Positions 18,905 through 26,889 of a stretch of DNA of 64,000 nucleotides are shown here, one piece after another. This stretch comes from Thermoplasmata archaeon (GTDB lineage: Archaea; Thermoplasmatota; DTKX01; VGTL01), in contig JAWCLH010000014.1 of assembly GCA_038851035.1 (NCBI GenBank), positions 1-64,000 on the forward strand. The letters are read 5' to 3'. A program made the position numbers and the translations under genes. Positions within the stretch are counted from its first letter, which is position 1, and every line of letters begins with the position of its first letter. The notes beneath the pieces were generated by a model. That model searched no databases. It saw only the letters and a program-made list of their open reading frames with translations, and was not told where the DNA came from.

Positions 18905-19900
18905 ATGAAGAAAGCGCGTTGCAGGGTCTGTGGTGCGGCGGTGAGGCCGGCGAGGCTGGAGAGGCACATGAGATTCGCCCACCCCGGGGCAAGCCCGGAG
19001 ATGGGCCGGGCTTCTCGCTGCGCGGAGAGGCGGAAGGGCGCCCGGCTTGCGCTCTCCGAGGGACGCAGTGGTCGCTCCCGTCTCTTACGCTTCCGCCCAC
19101 TTATCCTAGCCACCGTTGGAGTCCTTATGGTCGGGCTCGTCGCGATGCTCCTGGCCCGCGTCTATGGCCCCAAACCAGGCGAGGGGGAAGAAGAGGTCGA
19201 GAACGCCGACCCGAACACGGTCAATGTCCAATTCAGGACCGACGATGGTTTCGAACTAAAGGGGACTTACTATCGCACGGGCTCCTCCGCGCCTCTAGTG
19301 ATTCTCGTACACGGGCTGAATGAGGACCGCAAGGCATATAACTCTTTCATACCCCAGCTCCGCTCCAGCGGCTTCAATGTGCTTGCGTTCGACTCCCGGG
19401 GCCACGGCCAGAGCCTATACCAGAACGGGAGGAGGAGGCCGTGGACCGATGAATCGGGACTGGGCTTCACCGAGGATGACTTCAGGGCCATGCCCCTCGA
19501 CATCGCCGCCGCGGAGCAGTACGCTCTGGCGTCGTTCGAGAGCGCGCCACTGGTTGCGATTGTCGGGGCGAGCATCGGGGCCAATGAGGCACTCCATTTC
19601 GCTGCGTCGCGGGAAATTCCCGAGCTCAGGGCGCTCGTACTACTCTCACCTGGACGTGATTATCGGGGTCTGGAGAGTGGCCCGCCTGCCCAGAATCTCA
19701 GCGAGCGGGGAACCGTGGCGATATTCTTCGCCGCCAGCCAGGGGGACTCCTCCTCGTCCATATGCGCACTAGAACTGCACGCAGGTTTCAAGGGGCGCCG
19801 GGAAATCGACATCCAGCCCGGAAGCGCCCACGGAACCGGACTGCTCTCCAACGCGGAACTCTGTAACAAATTGCTTGCCTTCCTCAAGGAGAACCTCTGA
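18905..19900 (+). CDS. Membrane-anchored alpha/beta hydrolase with an N-terminal C2H2 zinc finger
   Basis: 331 residues. Residues 1-30 form a compact CxxC...HxxxxH unit (Cys6, Cys9, His21, His26), a C2H2-type finger. A basic stretch and a membrane helix (about 65-85, LILATVGVLMVGLVAMLLA) follow, then an alpha/beta-hydrolase domain: oxyanion strand ILVHGLNEDRKAY, DSRGHGQS, the nucleophile elbow GASIGA, and the C-terminal catalytic His in GSAHGTGLL. The fold resembles dienelactone-hydrolase/BAAT-like serine esterases; substrate unknown. Finger at the cytoplasmic end and hydrolase outside is the expected topology by the positive-inside rule. The start is fixed by the promoter 25 bases upstream. 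Confidence 0.85.
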   Translation: MKKARCRVCGAAVRPARLERHMRFAHPGASPEMGRASRCAERRKGARLALSEGRSGRSRLLRFRPLILATVGVLMVGLVAMLLARVYGPKPGEGEEEVENADPNTVNVQFRTDDGFELKGTYYRTGSSAPLVILVHGLNEDRKAYNSFIPQLRSSGFNVLAFDSRGHGQSLYQNGRRRPWTDESGLGFTEDDFRAMPLDIAAAEQYALASFESAPLVAIVGASIGANEALHFAASREIPELRALVLLSPGRDYRGLESGPPAQNLSERGTVAIFFAASQGDSSSSICALELHAGFKGRREIDIQPGSAHGTGLLSNAELCNKLLAFLKENL

Positions 19901-19982
19901 GTAGCGTGGTGGGCAGAGGCCCACGGCCCCGCTACTGTCGGGTAGGCAGAGGTTCTGGGTTCGCTCCCTATCGAGCGGGCCC
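19901..19982 (+). other. Two consecutive strong hairpins in the 3' region of the hydrolase gene
   Basis: Hairpin 1 (19901-19935) has outer arms GTAGCG/CGCTAC and an inner stem TGGGC-agag-GCCCA. Hairpin 2 (19957-19982) pairs GGGTTCGCTC with GAGCGGGCCC over a six-base loop, allowing two G-U pairs. They begin right after the hydrolase stop codon and end just before the nadA promoter. They may be a structured 3' UTR or a small RNA; no T-run follows, so a simple terminator is less likely. Confidence 0.4.
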
Positions 19983-19997
19983 ATCCGAGCCCAATGT

Positions 19998-20005
19998 TTT
20001 TATAG
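19998..20005 (+). promoter_or_regulatory. TATA box for nadA
   Basis: TTTTTATAGC lies 23-30 bases before ATG 20028, the leaderless spacing. Confidence 0.65.
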
Positions 20006-20027
20006 CGCTAGTCATGTTGTAGTCCCG

Positions 20028-20939
20028 ATGCCCGAGGAGGCCGGCGAAATCGAGCGGTTGAAGAGGGAGAAAAACGCTGTGATTCTGGCCCACAACTACC
20101 AGCGGCCAGAGGTACAGGATATTGCGGACTTCGTCGGCGACAGCCTAGGGCTGTCCATTCAGGCCTCGAGAACCGACGCCCGGGCGATAATATTCTGCGG
20201 CGTGGACTTCATGGCCGAGAACGCCGCGATTCTCAATCCTGAAAAGGTGGTCGTTCATCCCGTCCCTGAGGCGATGTGCCCGATGGCGATGATGATAGAC
20301 GACGCGGGTCTGAAGGAGATGAAGGAGCAACACCCGGGCGTCCCGGTGGTCGCCTATGTTAACACCCCGGCGGAGGTCAAGGCCGAGAGCGATGTCTGTT
20401 GCACATCCTCGAACGCGGTGAAAGTGGTGCGGAGCCTCCCGGACAAGGAGGTCATATTTGTCCCGGACGCGAACCTCGGTGCCTATGTCCAGCGTTCCGT
20501 GAAGGATAAGCTCCTCCATCTCTGGCCCGGCTACTGCCCCACCCACCAGAGAATTCGGAGGGAGGACATCGCAGCGTTGAAGAGGGAGCACCCGGGTGCG
20601 CTGGCGCTAGTCCACCCGGAGTGTTTGCCGGAGGTGATAGACATCGCCGACGGCGTCTTCTCAACAGAGGGCATGGTCAGCTTCATCAAGAGTTCCCGGT
20701 CGAGGGAGTTCATCATAGGCACTGAGAGCGGGCTGATTCACCGTCTGAGGAAGATGCTCCCAGACAGGGTTTACTACGAGCTCCCCGGTGCCGTTTGCCC
20801 GACGATGAAGAAAATAACCCTCGACAAAATTTTACACAGCCTTCGTACGCTGGAGCCCCGCGTGGTCCTGCAACCGGAGGTTCTGAAGAAGGCGAGAGGG
20901 CCGATCGAGAAAATGCTCGCCGTCGGTCGTGGGGACTGA
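20028..20939 (+). CDS. nadA: Quinolinate synthase
   Basis: 303 residues, the usual length for NadA. It condenses iminoaspartate with dihydroxyacetone phosphate to quinolinate in NAD synthesis. Landmarks: AVILAHNYQRPEVQD, DFVGDSLGLS, IIFCGVDFMAE (first cluster Cys), CPMAMM, YVNTPAEVKAESDVCCTSSNA (second Cys), DANLGAYV, HPECLPEV and PGAVCPTMKKIT (third Cys), giving the three-cysteine [4Fe-4S] site. It is monocistronic behind its own promoter; nadB/aspartate dehydrogenase and nadC are not in the window. Confidence 0.96.
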   Translation: MPEEAGEIERLKREKNAVILAHNYQRPEVQDIADFVGDSLGLSIQASRTDARAIIFCGVDFMAENAAILNPEKVVVHPVPEAMCPMAMMIDDAGLKEMKEQHPGVPVVAYVNTPAEVKAESDVCCTSSNAVKVVRSLPDKEVIFVPDANLGAYVQRSVKDKLLHLWPGYCPTHQRIRREDIAALKREHPGALALVHPECLPEVIDIADGVFSTEGMVSFIKSSRSREFIIGTESGLIHRLRKMLPDRVYYELPGAVCPTMKKITLDKILHSLRTLEPRVVLQPEVLKKARGPIEKMLAVGRGD

Positions 20940-21035
20940 GCTATCCCTCTCCTTGTGCTTTACGGGCCTGGCAGTCCTCCCCCGTTCCCCCGAGCCGCTT
21001 TTTCGCCCTCTCCGCCGTCTTCTAAGACCATGCGC

Positions 21036-21296
21036 TCAGGTCAGCCTCGTCTGCCTGCCCCTCCTCTTCTTTTCCGGGCCTTCAGAGGGGCGCGAACGGG
21101 TGTGGGAGGGTTCACCAGAGGAGGGGGACCTGCGGAGCGGCCTGGAGCAGATCGCGAACTCGTCCCCGTCGAAATAGACCTCCTCGTCCGGAACCTTTCT
21201 CCGAATCTCCTCCATCTTCTCAAAGACGTCCTTCAGGCTCAGGCTCCGGTCGTCCCTCCGGATGCGAAACCAGACTTTGACCTCCGCGTCAGACAT
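21036..21296 (-). CDS. Small uncharacterised protein
   Basis: 86 residues from ATG 21296 (MSDAEVKVWFRIRR); an upstream ATG at 21323 would lie almost on the TATA-like CAATATTG at 21325-21332 and is unlikely. The first 52 residues look like one alpha/beta domain with DVFEKMEEIRRKVPDEEVYFDGDEFAI, and the last 30 are a basic, Pro/Ser/Arg-rich tail. GCAGGGA before the ATG is a ribosome site. I do not recognise the family; the promoter and conserved-looking core support a real gene. Confidence 0.6.
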   Translation of the reverse strand: MSDAEVKVWFRIRRDDRSLSLKDVFEKMEEIRRKVPDEEVYFDGDEFAICSRPLRRSPSSGEPSHTRSRPSEGPEKKRRGRQTRLT

Positions 21297-21393
21297 TTCC
21301 CTGCGTTCCCCGCTCCCTAACAATATTGAATTGATTGGGGTCGGTGTATTTATGCTTTACTAAGTCCCGCTCGTGGCCCCTCTCCACGCACCA

Positions 21394-22248
21394 TCAAATG
21401 CGGCCCCTTCCGAGCACCTTGGAAGGGTTGTCGGAGTGTATCCTCCACCCCTGTTCCTCCGTGAGGGCGCCCTTTCTGAAGAGCTCCAGAGTGCGCTTGG
21501 GTACCGTCGCTGGGCCGAGCACTGCTCCCGGCCTCGCAGGGTCGTCTAGGTAATCGGTCTCGAGCATAAAGCGCGTACCCTGCGCCAGCGCCCTCTCGAG
21601 CGCCCCCTTTCCCGCTAGAATGGAAGGGAAGAGGCCGTGGTTCTCGCTCACTTTCACGATGGGCGGGGAGAAGTGCTTGATAACCCTTTCAGGGTCCGCC
21701 CCAGCCCTCCGTGCGGTTTCCGCTAGCTCCGCGAAAACCTCAGGCGTTGCGCTCTCGGTGTGGAGAATGAGCGCGCAGTCCAGCTCCCTCGCAAGCCTCA
21801 TGGCGGCCTCCATCACCTCGTTGGATGCACGCCAGACCTCCTCTTCAACAGCGAAGTGTGGTCTCCCGATCTCACCGAGCGCGTGAGCCTGTCCCTCCGC
21901 CACAAGCCTCCCTGCGAGCCAGAGGGCCCCGAACATTACCTCCTTAGCCCCAACCATACCAAGAACACTTTTGAGGCGGGGTAGCTCCGCGGGGTGGGGT
22001 CCAACCGCGACCAGCACGCCCAGACCAGTCCTTTCCCTCACCCTGCGCGCCATTTCAATCGTATCCCTGAACCCCTCCCCGAAATCCTCAACAGATCGGC
22101 AAGGGCGTGAGAGGGGCTTTGTCACCAAGAGGAAACCGGTGCCGCCGAGTCTCCGGAAGTCCCTCGCGGCCTCCACCCCCAAGCCACCCGTGTCTAGATG
22201 AATGTGTGCATCAAAAACTGGGAAAGGGAGCCGCTGATTCTCAGGCGT
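21394..22248 (-). CDS. TatD-family metal-dependent hydrolase with an apparent ACG start
   Basis: About 284 residues of the TatD-like amidohydrolase barrel. The HxH metal motif (PVFDAHIHLDTGG) is encoded at 22203-22230, upstream of the first ordinary start codon in frame (TTG at 22182), and the frame is closed by TAA at 22255. Between that stop and the HxH there is no ATG, GTG or TTG, but ACG at 22248-22246 lies 8 bases after a strong GGAGGAGGT ribosome site and gives (M)PENQRLPFPVFDAHIHLD. Other landmarks: VAVGPHPAEL, LGEIGRPHF, ILHTESAT, VIKHFSPP and the C-terminal LETDYLDDP with the catalytic Asp region. Either ACG is the start or ATG was misread or mutated. It lies 34 bases downstream of the PKD-protein gene. 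DNase or other phosphodiesterase/amidohydrolase activity cannot be specified. Confidence 0.8.
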   Translation of the reverse strand, partial: TPENQRLPFPVFDAHIHLDTGGLGVEAARDFRRLGGTGFLLVTKPLSRPCRSVEDFGEGFRDTIEMARRVRERTGLGVLVAVGPHPAELPRLKSVLGMVGAKEVMFGALWLAGRLVAEGQAHALGEIGRPHFAVEEEVWRASNEVMEAAMRLARELDCALILHTESATPEVFAELAETARRAGADPERVIKHFSPPIVKVSENHGLFPSILAGKGALERALAQGTRFMLETDYLDDPARPGAVLGPATVPKRTLELFRKGALTEEQGWRIHSDNPSKVLGRGRI

Positions 22249-22282
22249 CGGATCTTACCTCCTCCGTGGCGGGACCCTCCTA

Positions 22283-23551
22283 CTATAGTGTGACAGTGAC
22301 ATAAGCCTCGTCTGTTGCGAACTCGCCGTTACTGTCCGTCACGGTGAGCTGGACCCTGTAGATGAGTTGGGAGGTGGGGTCCGGGGCTTTTGTGTATACG
22401 TGCGTTACCTTCACTCCCTCCTCCCCGGTATCGTCTCCGAAATTCCAGTAGTAATTCACGAGGGTGGCGCCCTCGTAGGCAATGGACCCCGAACCGTCGA
22501 ATGTCACCACAGCCCCTCCCGTGGAGAACTTCCACTGTGCGGTCCTGTCTGGGCCAGCGTTCGCGGTCGGTGGAATTCTCACAGGTATGGTGGTCTGCAG
22601 TGATTTAACGTCTAAGGCTAGGGTTTCAATTCTCGAAATAGGTGTCTCTTTCTTGATATTGGAGTTGAGGAACGCTACGGAGACGGTGTAGTTGCCGTTT
22701 CCAGGGACTGGGTATGTGGCGACGTACTGAGCCAAGCCCTCAATTTTCGGTGTGTACACGGCTGGGGCCTCGCCTTCCCTCGCCACCTTTATCTCAAGTG
22801 CGTCGCCGGGGGTCGCCTTCTGGGAGATGCCCGCACTGTCCATGAAGGTCACGATGACCCCGATTCTGGCTTTCCCAGGCGGAACGAGGGTAGCGTTCAA
22901 TTGGTTCGTGATCACATATGCGGTGGCGTTAATCCCCTCGATGATGCTTCGAACGGGAAAGATTGTCGAGGCGCGCTTTCCTTGGAACGAGACCTCTACC
23001 CGATAGTCCCCCCTACCAACCGCGAACTCACTGAAAGGGAGTCTCCTGATGCCGCGACTCCCGTCGATTTGAATGGTTCCAGCGTATGTAACGCTCCCGT
23101 TGAGCGATACCCTGAGCTCGGCGGAGCCCGAGAGGCTTGATGGCTTGCCAGCGTCCACATGGACCACTATAAACATGCCATATATCCCCTCCCCAGCTCT
23201 GGACACGGTGGTGTTGGTGTATTGGTGGGCAATGAGGTCTATTTTCTTTATCTCACCCGCGGGTCCATAATAAAAATATACTGCTCCAACGATGGGGACC
23301 ATGATTACGAGCACCACGATAACGGCGTGGAGCCAGACTTTTGATGGCGTCCCCTTCGCTTGGCGCCTATGGCCTGTCGGGGTGGGCCACTGTCCCGAGA
23401 CCTTCCTTTCCGCCATTCTCCCCCGGGGGACCCCCCTTTCCCTCCTTCGCCCTCCTTTACCTAGCTCCTCCTTTCCCCTCCCCTCCTCATTTTCTCCTGC
23501 CATACCCTCCATCTCCGGCCTAGCAATACCATATCCCGTGCTCAATTTCAT
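22283..23551 (-). CDS. Membrane-anchored extracellular protein with a C-terminal PKD domain
   Basis: Up to 422 residues. A highly charged cytoplasmic segment (1-72, rich in Glu/Gly/Arg) precedes one membrane helix (about 73-95, HAVIVVLVIMVPIVGAVYFYY); the remainder is extracellular beta structure. The last ~100 residues are a PKD domain (ANAGPDRTAQ, VTFDGSGS, NYYWNFGDD, YRVQLTVTDSNG). The start is uncertain: ATG 23551 opens the ORF, while ATG 23503 has GGAGGG close upstream. No TATA box is evident before 23551, so it may be co-transcribed with the PGF-tailed gene upstream. Role unknown; PKD domains usually mediate protein or carbohydrate contact. Confidence 0.8.
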   Translation of the reverse strand: MKLSTGYGIARPEMEGMAGENEEGRGKEELGKGGRRRERGVPRGRMAERKVSGQWPTPTGHRRQAKGTPSKVWLHAVIVVLVIMVPIVGAVYFYYGPAGEIKKIDLIAHQYTNTTVSRAGEGIYGMFIVVHVDAGKPSSLSGSAELRVSLNGSVTYAGTIQIDGSRGIRRLPFSEFAVGRGDYRVEVSFQGKRASTIFPVRSIIEGINATAYVITNQLNATLVPPGKARIGVIVTFMDSAGISQKATPGDALEIKVAREGEAPAVYTPKIEGLAQYVATYPVPGNGNYTVSVAFLNSNIKKETPISRIETLALDVKSLQTTIPVRIPPTANAGPDRTAQWKFSTGGAVVTFDGSGSIAYEGATLVNYYWNFGDDTGEEGVKVTHVYTKAPDPTSQLIYRVQLTVTDSNGEFATDEAYVTVTL

Positions 23552-23670
23552 GGTGAAAAGCTCTGTAGCGCAGGCTCCGTCTCCAGAGCAATCGCCTCAG
23601 CCCGACCATGTCCCTCCACACCCCCCCAACGTCCCTTCTTCCCTTGAACGTCGTTCAGGTGGAAGGAGAT

Positions 23671-24567
23671 TCACTGCCTGTTCCTTTTAATAAGAACAGC
23701 TCCAATAGCCAAAGCGGCCATCAGGAAAAGCGGGTTGAAGCCCGGCAGATAGGGGCCGCCGTGCTCGTATGCGTAGAGTGGATAGGTCTGGGACACGAGC
23801 TGCTGGCCTGTCTCTCTCGCGCCGAGTGATGTCGCCCTGACAGTTATCATCGTGGGCTCGTTCTTCCAAACCGTCGGTGTACGCGGGGCCTGTGCCGTGA
23901 TCTTGACAACCCTGTACTCGCCGGCGTTGACCCTGGCGATCTGTGTGGTCGATAGGGTGACGGTCCAGCCCTTTCCCACGATGTCCTTGAGATTCACAAT
24001 CTCGAGCTCGTAGGAGTCGATGGCGTTGCCCTGGTTCCATACCTTGAAGCTGTAAAAGGTCTGCGAGCCGGGCGCAATTTCTCTATAAGGAGCGTCAGAT
24101 TCGATCTGCAATCTGTAGTATGGAGCAACAACTATTGTGCCTGTCGTGGTTGTGGTGTCTTGGAACCCTCCCCCCTGCGCCCTTCCGGTAATCGTCAAGG
24201 TGCCTGTGGGGGTTACGGGTGTCGCCTGGGGAACTATAACGGTTACCGAGAATGACTGGGGCTGGGTGCTGGTGAAGACCATTGTGCTGGGGGTTATCGC
24301 CGCCGCCCATCCAGTATCGGTGCTGACCGTCAGGTCAACGACAACCCTCTCAACAGGGAGTTTATCGAGAGAGACCGAGCCGGTGAACGGGGCCGTACCC
24401 TGGGCGCTTTCCGAGACCCTCGCCTCAAGACTGGACGTATCCAGTCTGATGCTAAGGGCGGGCACGGGGTTTATAGCGGCTTCGCTCAATGGTATAATTC
24501 CAAGGAGCAGGACCGTGAGCATCAGGATAGCCGCCGCTCTCGCGAACAAGCCCGGCGAAACTGCCAT
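23671..24567 (-). CDS. Secreted surface protein with PGF-CTERM tail
   Basis: 298 residues from ATG 24567 (an earlier codon at 24639 lies upstream of the TATA box). Signal peptide 1-31 (ARAAAILMLTVLLLGIIPLSEA). Residues 45-160 form a beta domain (SLDKLPVERVVVDL, DTGWAAAITPSTMVFTS, VPQATP, GRAQGGGFQDTTT) that is shared with the gene at 57900 and, more distantly, with the ectodomain of the regulator at 24714. A NEW3-like or Ig-like domain follows (WNQGNAIDSYELEIVN). The C-terminus YLPGFNPLFLM, hydrophobic helix and KRNRQ form a PGF-CTERM signal, so it is probably processed and lipid-anchored by an archaeosortase encoded elsewhere. It lies directly downstream of the membrane regulator gene. Confidence 0.85.
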   Translation of the reverse strand: MAVSPGLFARAAAILMLTVLLLGIIPLSEAAINPVPALSIRLDTSSLEARVSESAQGTAPFTGSVSLDKLPVERVVVDLTVSTDTGWAAAITPSTMVFTSTQPQSFSVTVIVPQATPVTPTGTLTITGRAQGGGFQDTTTTTGTIVVAPYYRLQIESDAPYREIAPGSQTFYSFKVWNQGNAIDSYELEIVNLKDIVGKGWTVTLSTTQIARVNAGEYRVVKITAQAPRTPTVWKNEPTMITVRATSLGARETGQQLVSQTYPLYAYEHGGPYLPGFNPLFLMAALAIGAVLIKRNRQ

Positions 24568-24600
24568 TCCTTGCACCTCTTTACGACTGTATTGCCCATA

Positions 24601-24611
24601 CGATATATAAC
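24601..24611 (-). promoter_or_regulatory. TATA box for the PGF-tailed surface-protein gene
   Basis: On the minus strand GTTATATATCG lies 34-44 bases before ATG 24567, leaving a short leader with GAGGTGCAAGGA as ribosome site. Confidence 0.65.
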
Positions 24612-24713
24612 CCTTTTCTACGCATTTCATCTGTCTCACCGTCCTGCCCTTAGATAATTTCTCTTCTCAGTATAAAAGGAGTTTGGTTCCGGTTTTTACC
24701 CAAGCCTCCCACG

Positions 24714-26138
24714 CTAGGCCTTTATGTCCCTGATGAGTTCGGGAATCTCCGCGGGGGCCTCCTCTTCCGTTTTCGGTGGCCGTTCCCCCTCCACACCCGA
24801 GACAAAACACCTTGTGAGTTGGCCTTCACGCTCGACCCTGACGAGGCCCGCCTTGGAGAGCACTCTGATATGGTAGGCGACAACCTGCTTACTCTCTCCG
24901 AGCATTCTGGCCAGCCCACTCTGGCTGGTTCCAGGGTTATTCTTCAGTGCAGAAAGGATGTCCTGCTGGATCCGCGTGAGCTCCCTCTCTCTCCTTGGAA
25001 TTTTCATGTGCCTCGGGTAGAACCTCCTGTAGATTCCATCCCTAACAGAAACAATGTAGTCCTCTCTTTCAAGCACCTTGAGATGGTACGCAAGGACTCC
25101 ATTTTCCAGCTCTAGGTGCTCTTGGATGGCCAGGTAGTGGGCGCCGGGATTGGCCCTGATGAACCCGAATATCTGGCCACGCGTGAAGCGGTCGAGCACC
25201 TTCTCTCTCTTTATCCGCACGAACAGAGGCACGAGAACGACCTGGACGAATGCGAGCAGACCGACTTCGGTGCCGCTGATGAATGCGACTAGGCAGACGC
25301 ACACGAGGAGCAGCGGAACCCCCGCCCAGAGCCAGAGGTCCGGCACCGACTGCGCGGGCAGTGGAGAGGGTTTGTCCTTAACAACGATAGTGAGCGGTAG
25401 TCCCCTGAAGGAATTATATGATTCGGAGCTCTGGACAGTCAAAATGACAACGTACGAGCCGGGGTGCGCATCCCGAGGCAACGCGACCTCTACACTCAAG
25501 TATGCGGATTCGCCCGGCGCGACTTCGACCTCTCCCTTGTCGACGCGGAACGATATGCCCCTCAGGAGCGGGGGCTTCTCCTCAACAGACTGAGTGAAAG
25601 TGTCGGGTGTGGAGCCATAGTTGAGGAGTTTGATTCTGAAGCTCACGGTCTCCCCCGGGTAGCTCTCCCTCTGGGTCTCGTCGCAGCTCACCCTGACCCT
25701 GTTCCTCACGACGGTGACGGTCACAATGCCCTGGGCCAAAGCGGGCGGGGAGCCGTGCGACTCAGCGCGGGCAAGAACCCTGACGGGATAGTCCCCCTCC
25801 TCGGCTTCTAGAGGCGCTGTCACGAGTGCGGAGAAGGAAAGGCTGGTATTCCCAGTCACGGTTCTGCTCGAGGGTGTGATTGTGCCCGGCCAGCCGCCCG
25901 TGTCCAGCTCGAGGCCGACATCCGCCGTCTGGAACTCATTGCCCTTGATGTGCACAGTGCCCGAGAAGGAGGCAGTCATGGGGGAGGGGACCGAAGCATC
26001 TATCTTGACCTCTGGCTGGGGAATCTCCACTTGGACCTCCGGGGTCCTTGCCTCTCCGCCCGGCAGGTCCAGCAGGAACGCCGCAAGAAGGACCGCGCCC
26101 GTAAAAAAGCGCGGTGCCGACCGTGCCATCAGTCCCAT
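24714..26138 (-). CDS. Membrane-bound winged-helix transcriptional regulator with an extracellular sensor domain
   Basis: 474 residues from ATG 26138, about 25 bases after the TATA box. Order: signal or anchor peptide (1-30); extracellular beta domain (ASFSGTVHIKGNEF, GGWPGTITPSS) related to the 23671 and 57900 proteins; a NEW3/Ig-like domain (LLNYGSTPDTF, YPGETVSF); one or two membrane segments (WLWAGVPLLLVCVCLVAFI and VGLLAFVQVVLVPLF); then the archaeal block KREKVLDRFTRGQIFGFI-RANPG followed by two tandem winged helices (AIQEHLELENGVLAYHLKVLERE; LARMLGESKQVVAYHIRVLSKAG). It should pass an outside signal to DNA without a kinase. Adjacent surface-protein genes are the obvious targets, which is inference. 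The number of membrane passes is ambiguous from sequence. Confidence 0.87.
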   Translation of the reverse strand: MGLMARSAPRFFTGAVLLAAFLLDLPGGEARTPEVQVEIPQPEVKIDASVPSPMTASFSGTVHIKGNEFQTADVGLELDTGGWPGTITPSSRTVTGNTSLSFSALVTAPLEAEEGDYPVRVLARAESHGSPPALAQGIVTVTVVRNRVRVSCDETQRESYPGETVSFRIKLLNYGSTPDTFTQSVEEKPPLLRGISFRVDKGEVEVAPGESAYLSVEVALPRDAHPGSYVVILTVQSSESYNSFRGLPLTIVVKDKPSPLPAQSVPDLWLWAGVPLLLVCVCLVAFISGTEVGLLAFVQVVLVPLFVRIKREKVLDRFTRGQIFGFIRANPGAHYLAIQEHLELENGVLAYHLKVLEREDYIVSVRDGIYRRFYPRHMKIPRRERELTRIQQDILSALKNNPGTSQSGLARMLGESKQVVAYHIRVLSKAGLVRVEREGQLTRCFVSGVEGERPPKTEEEAPAEIPELIRDIKA

Positions 26139-26160
26139 CGCTGCGTTAATTGTCACTGGA

Positions 26161-26170
26161 GGTATATTAA
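26161..26170 (-). promoter_or_regulatory. TATA box for the membrane regulator gene
   Basis: On the minus strand TTAATATACC lies about 23-32 bases before ATG 26138, excluding the GTG at 26156 that opens the ORF. Confidence 0.6.
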
Positions 26171-26234
26171 GCAGATTGGTGGCCCTTTTTTACCGGCTGC
26201 GAATTACGGTCCGTGAGTTCCTGAGGGCGCGCAA

Positions 26235-26250
26235 TTTTTAATATTTAAAT
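26235..26250 (+). promoter_or_regulatory. TATA box for the CBS-GTPase operon
   Basis: TTTTTAATATTTAAAT lies 16-31 bases before ATG 26266, making a leaderless or nearly leaderless mRNA. Confidence 0.65.
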
Positions 26251-26265
26251 ACGCAATGGTGAAAA

Positions 26266-26889
26266 ATGATGCGCATCGGGGACGTGATGACCCGCAGGGT
26301 GGTCAGGCTCAGACCGGACCACACCGTAAGGGAGGCGCTGCGAGCCTTCGCCCTCAACGGCATCACCGGCGCACCGGTGGTTGATGAGGGCAACAGAGTC
26401 ATCGGAATTCTCACTGAAATGGACATACTGCGGAGGCTTGAACTGGGCTCGATAGTGGTCTCTCCGAAGGCGGCGGCGGGCGACCATAGCCAGACGGCCC
26501 CGGATGACTCCGTGTTGGAGGCGCCGGACCACCTGTGCCTCGTCTCTCTCGCGGAGGCGCTGAAGAACATCGAGGGGCTCAAGGTCTCCCAGCTGATGAC
26601 CCCAGGCGCCATAACCGTCCACCCGGGGGACCGGGTAGAAGAGAAAATGGCCCTCATGATTCACCGGCGAATTCGTCGACTGCCCGTCGTCGACTCAAGG
26701 GGCGTTCTCATCGGCGTGATTTCCCGCAAGGATCTCATAAGGGTCCTATACTCCGTGGCGCTACGCCGCGGGAGGACGGGGGCGGCGGCCAGGAACCCCC
26801 GGAGGAGAAGGGGTACTAGAAATCCCCTGAAGTGGGTGGGGGGCCGGAGGACCCGATGCGCCACAGCGAGGCGGAGGGGCGGGGGATGA
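26266..26889 (+). CDS. CBS-domain pair protein with a basic tail
   Basis: 207 residues. CBS motif 1 (about 1-60: IGDVMTRRVVRL, ALNGITGAPVVDEGNRVIGILTEMDIL) and CBS motif 2 (about 108-165: VSQLMTPGAITVHP, MIHRRIRRLPVVDSRGVLIGVISRKDLIRVL) form a Bateman module that normally binds adenine nucleotides. The last 40 residues are strongly basic (clusters of Arg), possibly binding nucleic acid or membrane. ATG codons occur at 26266 and 26269. The stop codon overlaps the start of the Ras-like gene (ATGA), so the two are translationally coupled; the CBS module may sense energy state for its GTPase-like partner, which is inference. Confidence 0.88.
   Translation: MMRIGDVMTRRVVRLRPDHTVREALRAFALNGITGAPVVDEGNRVIGILTEMDILRRLELGSIVVSPKAAAGDHSQTAPDDSVLEAPDHLCLVSLAEALKNIEGLKVSQLMTPGAITVHPGDRVEEKMALMIHRRIRRLPVVDSRGVLIGVISRKDLIRVLYSVALRRGRTGAAARNPRRRRGTRNPLKWVGGRRTRCATARRRGGG

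Noticed and set aside
19940-19985. Possible tRNA T-arm (GGTTCTGGGTTCGCTCC)
   Set aside because: No acceptor, D or anticodon arms can be drawn; the segment is a simple hairpin.
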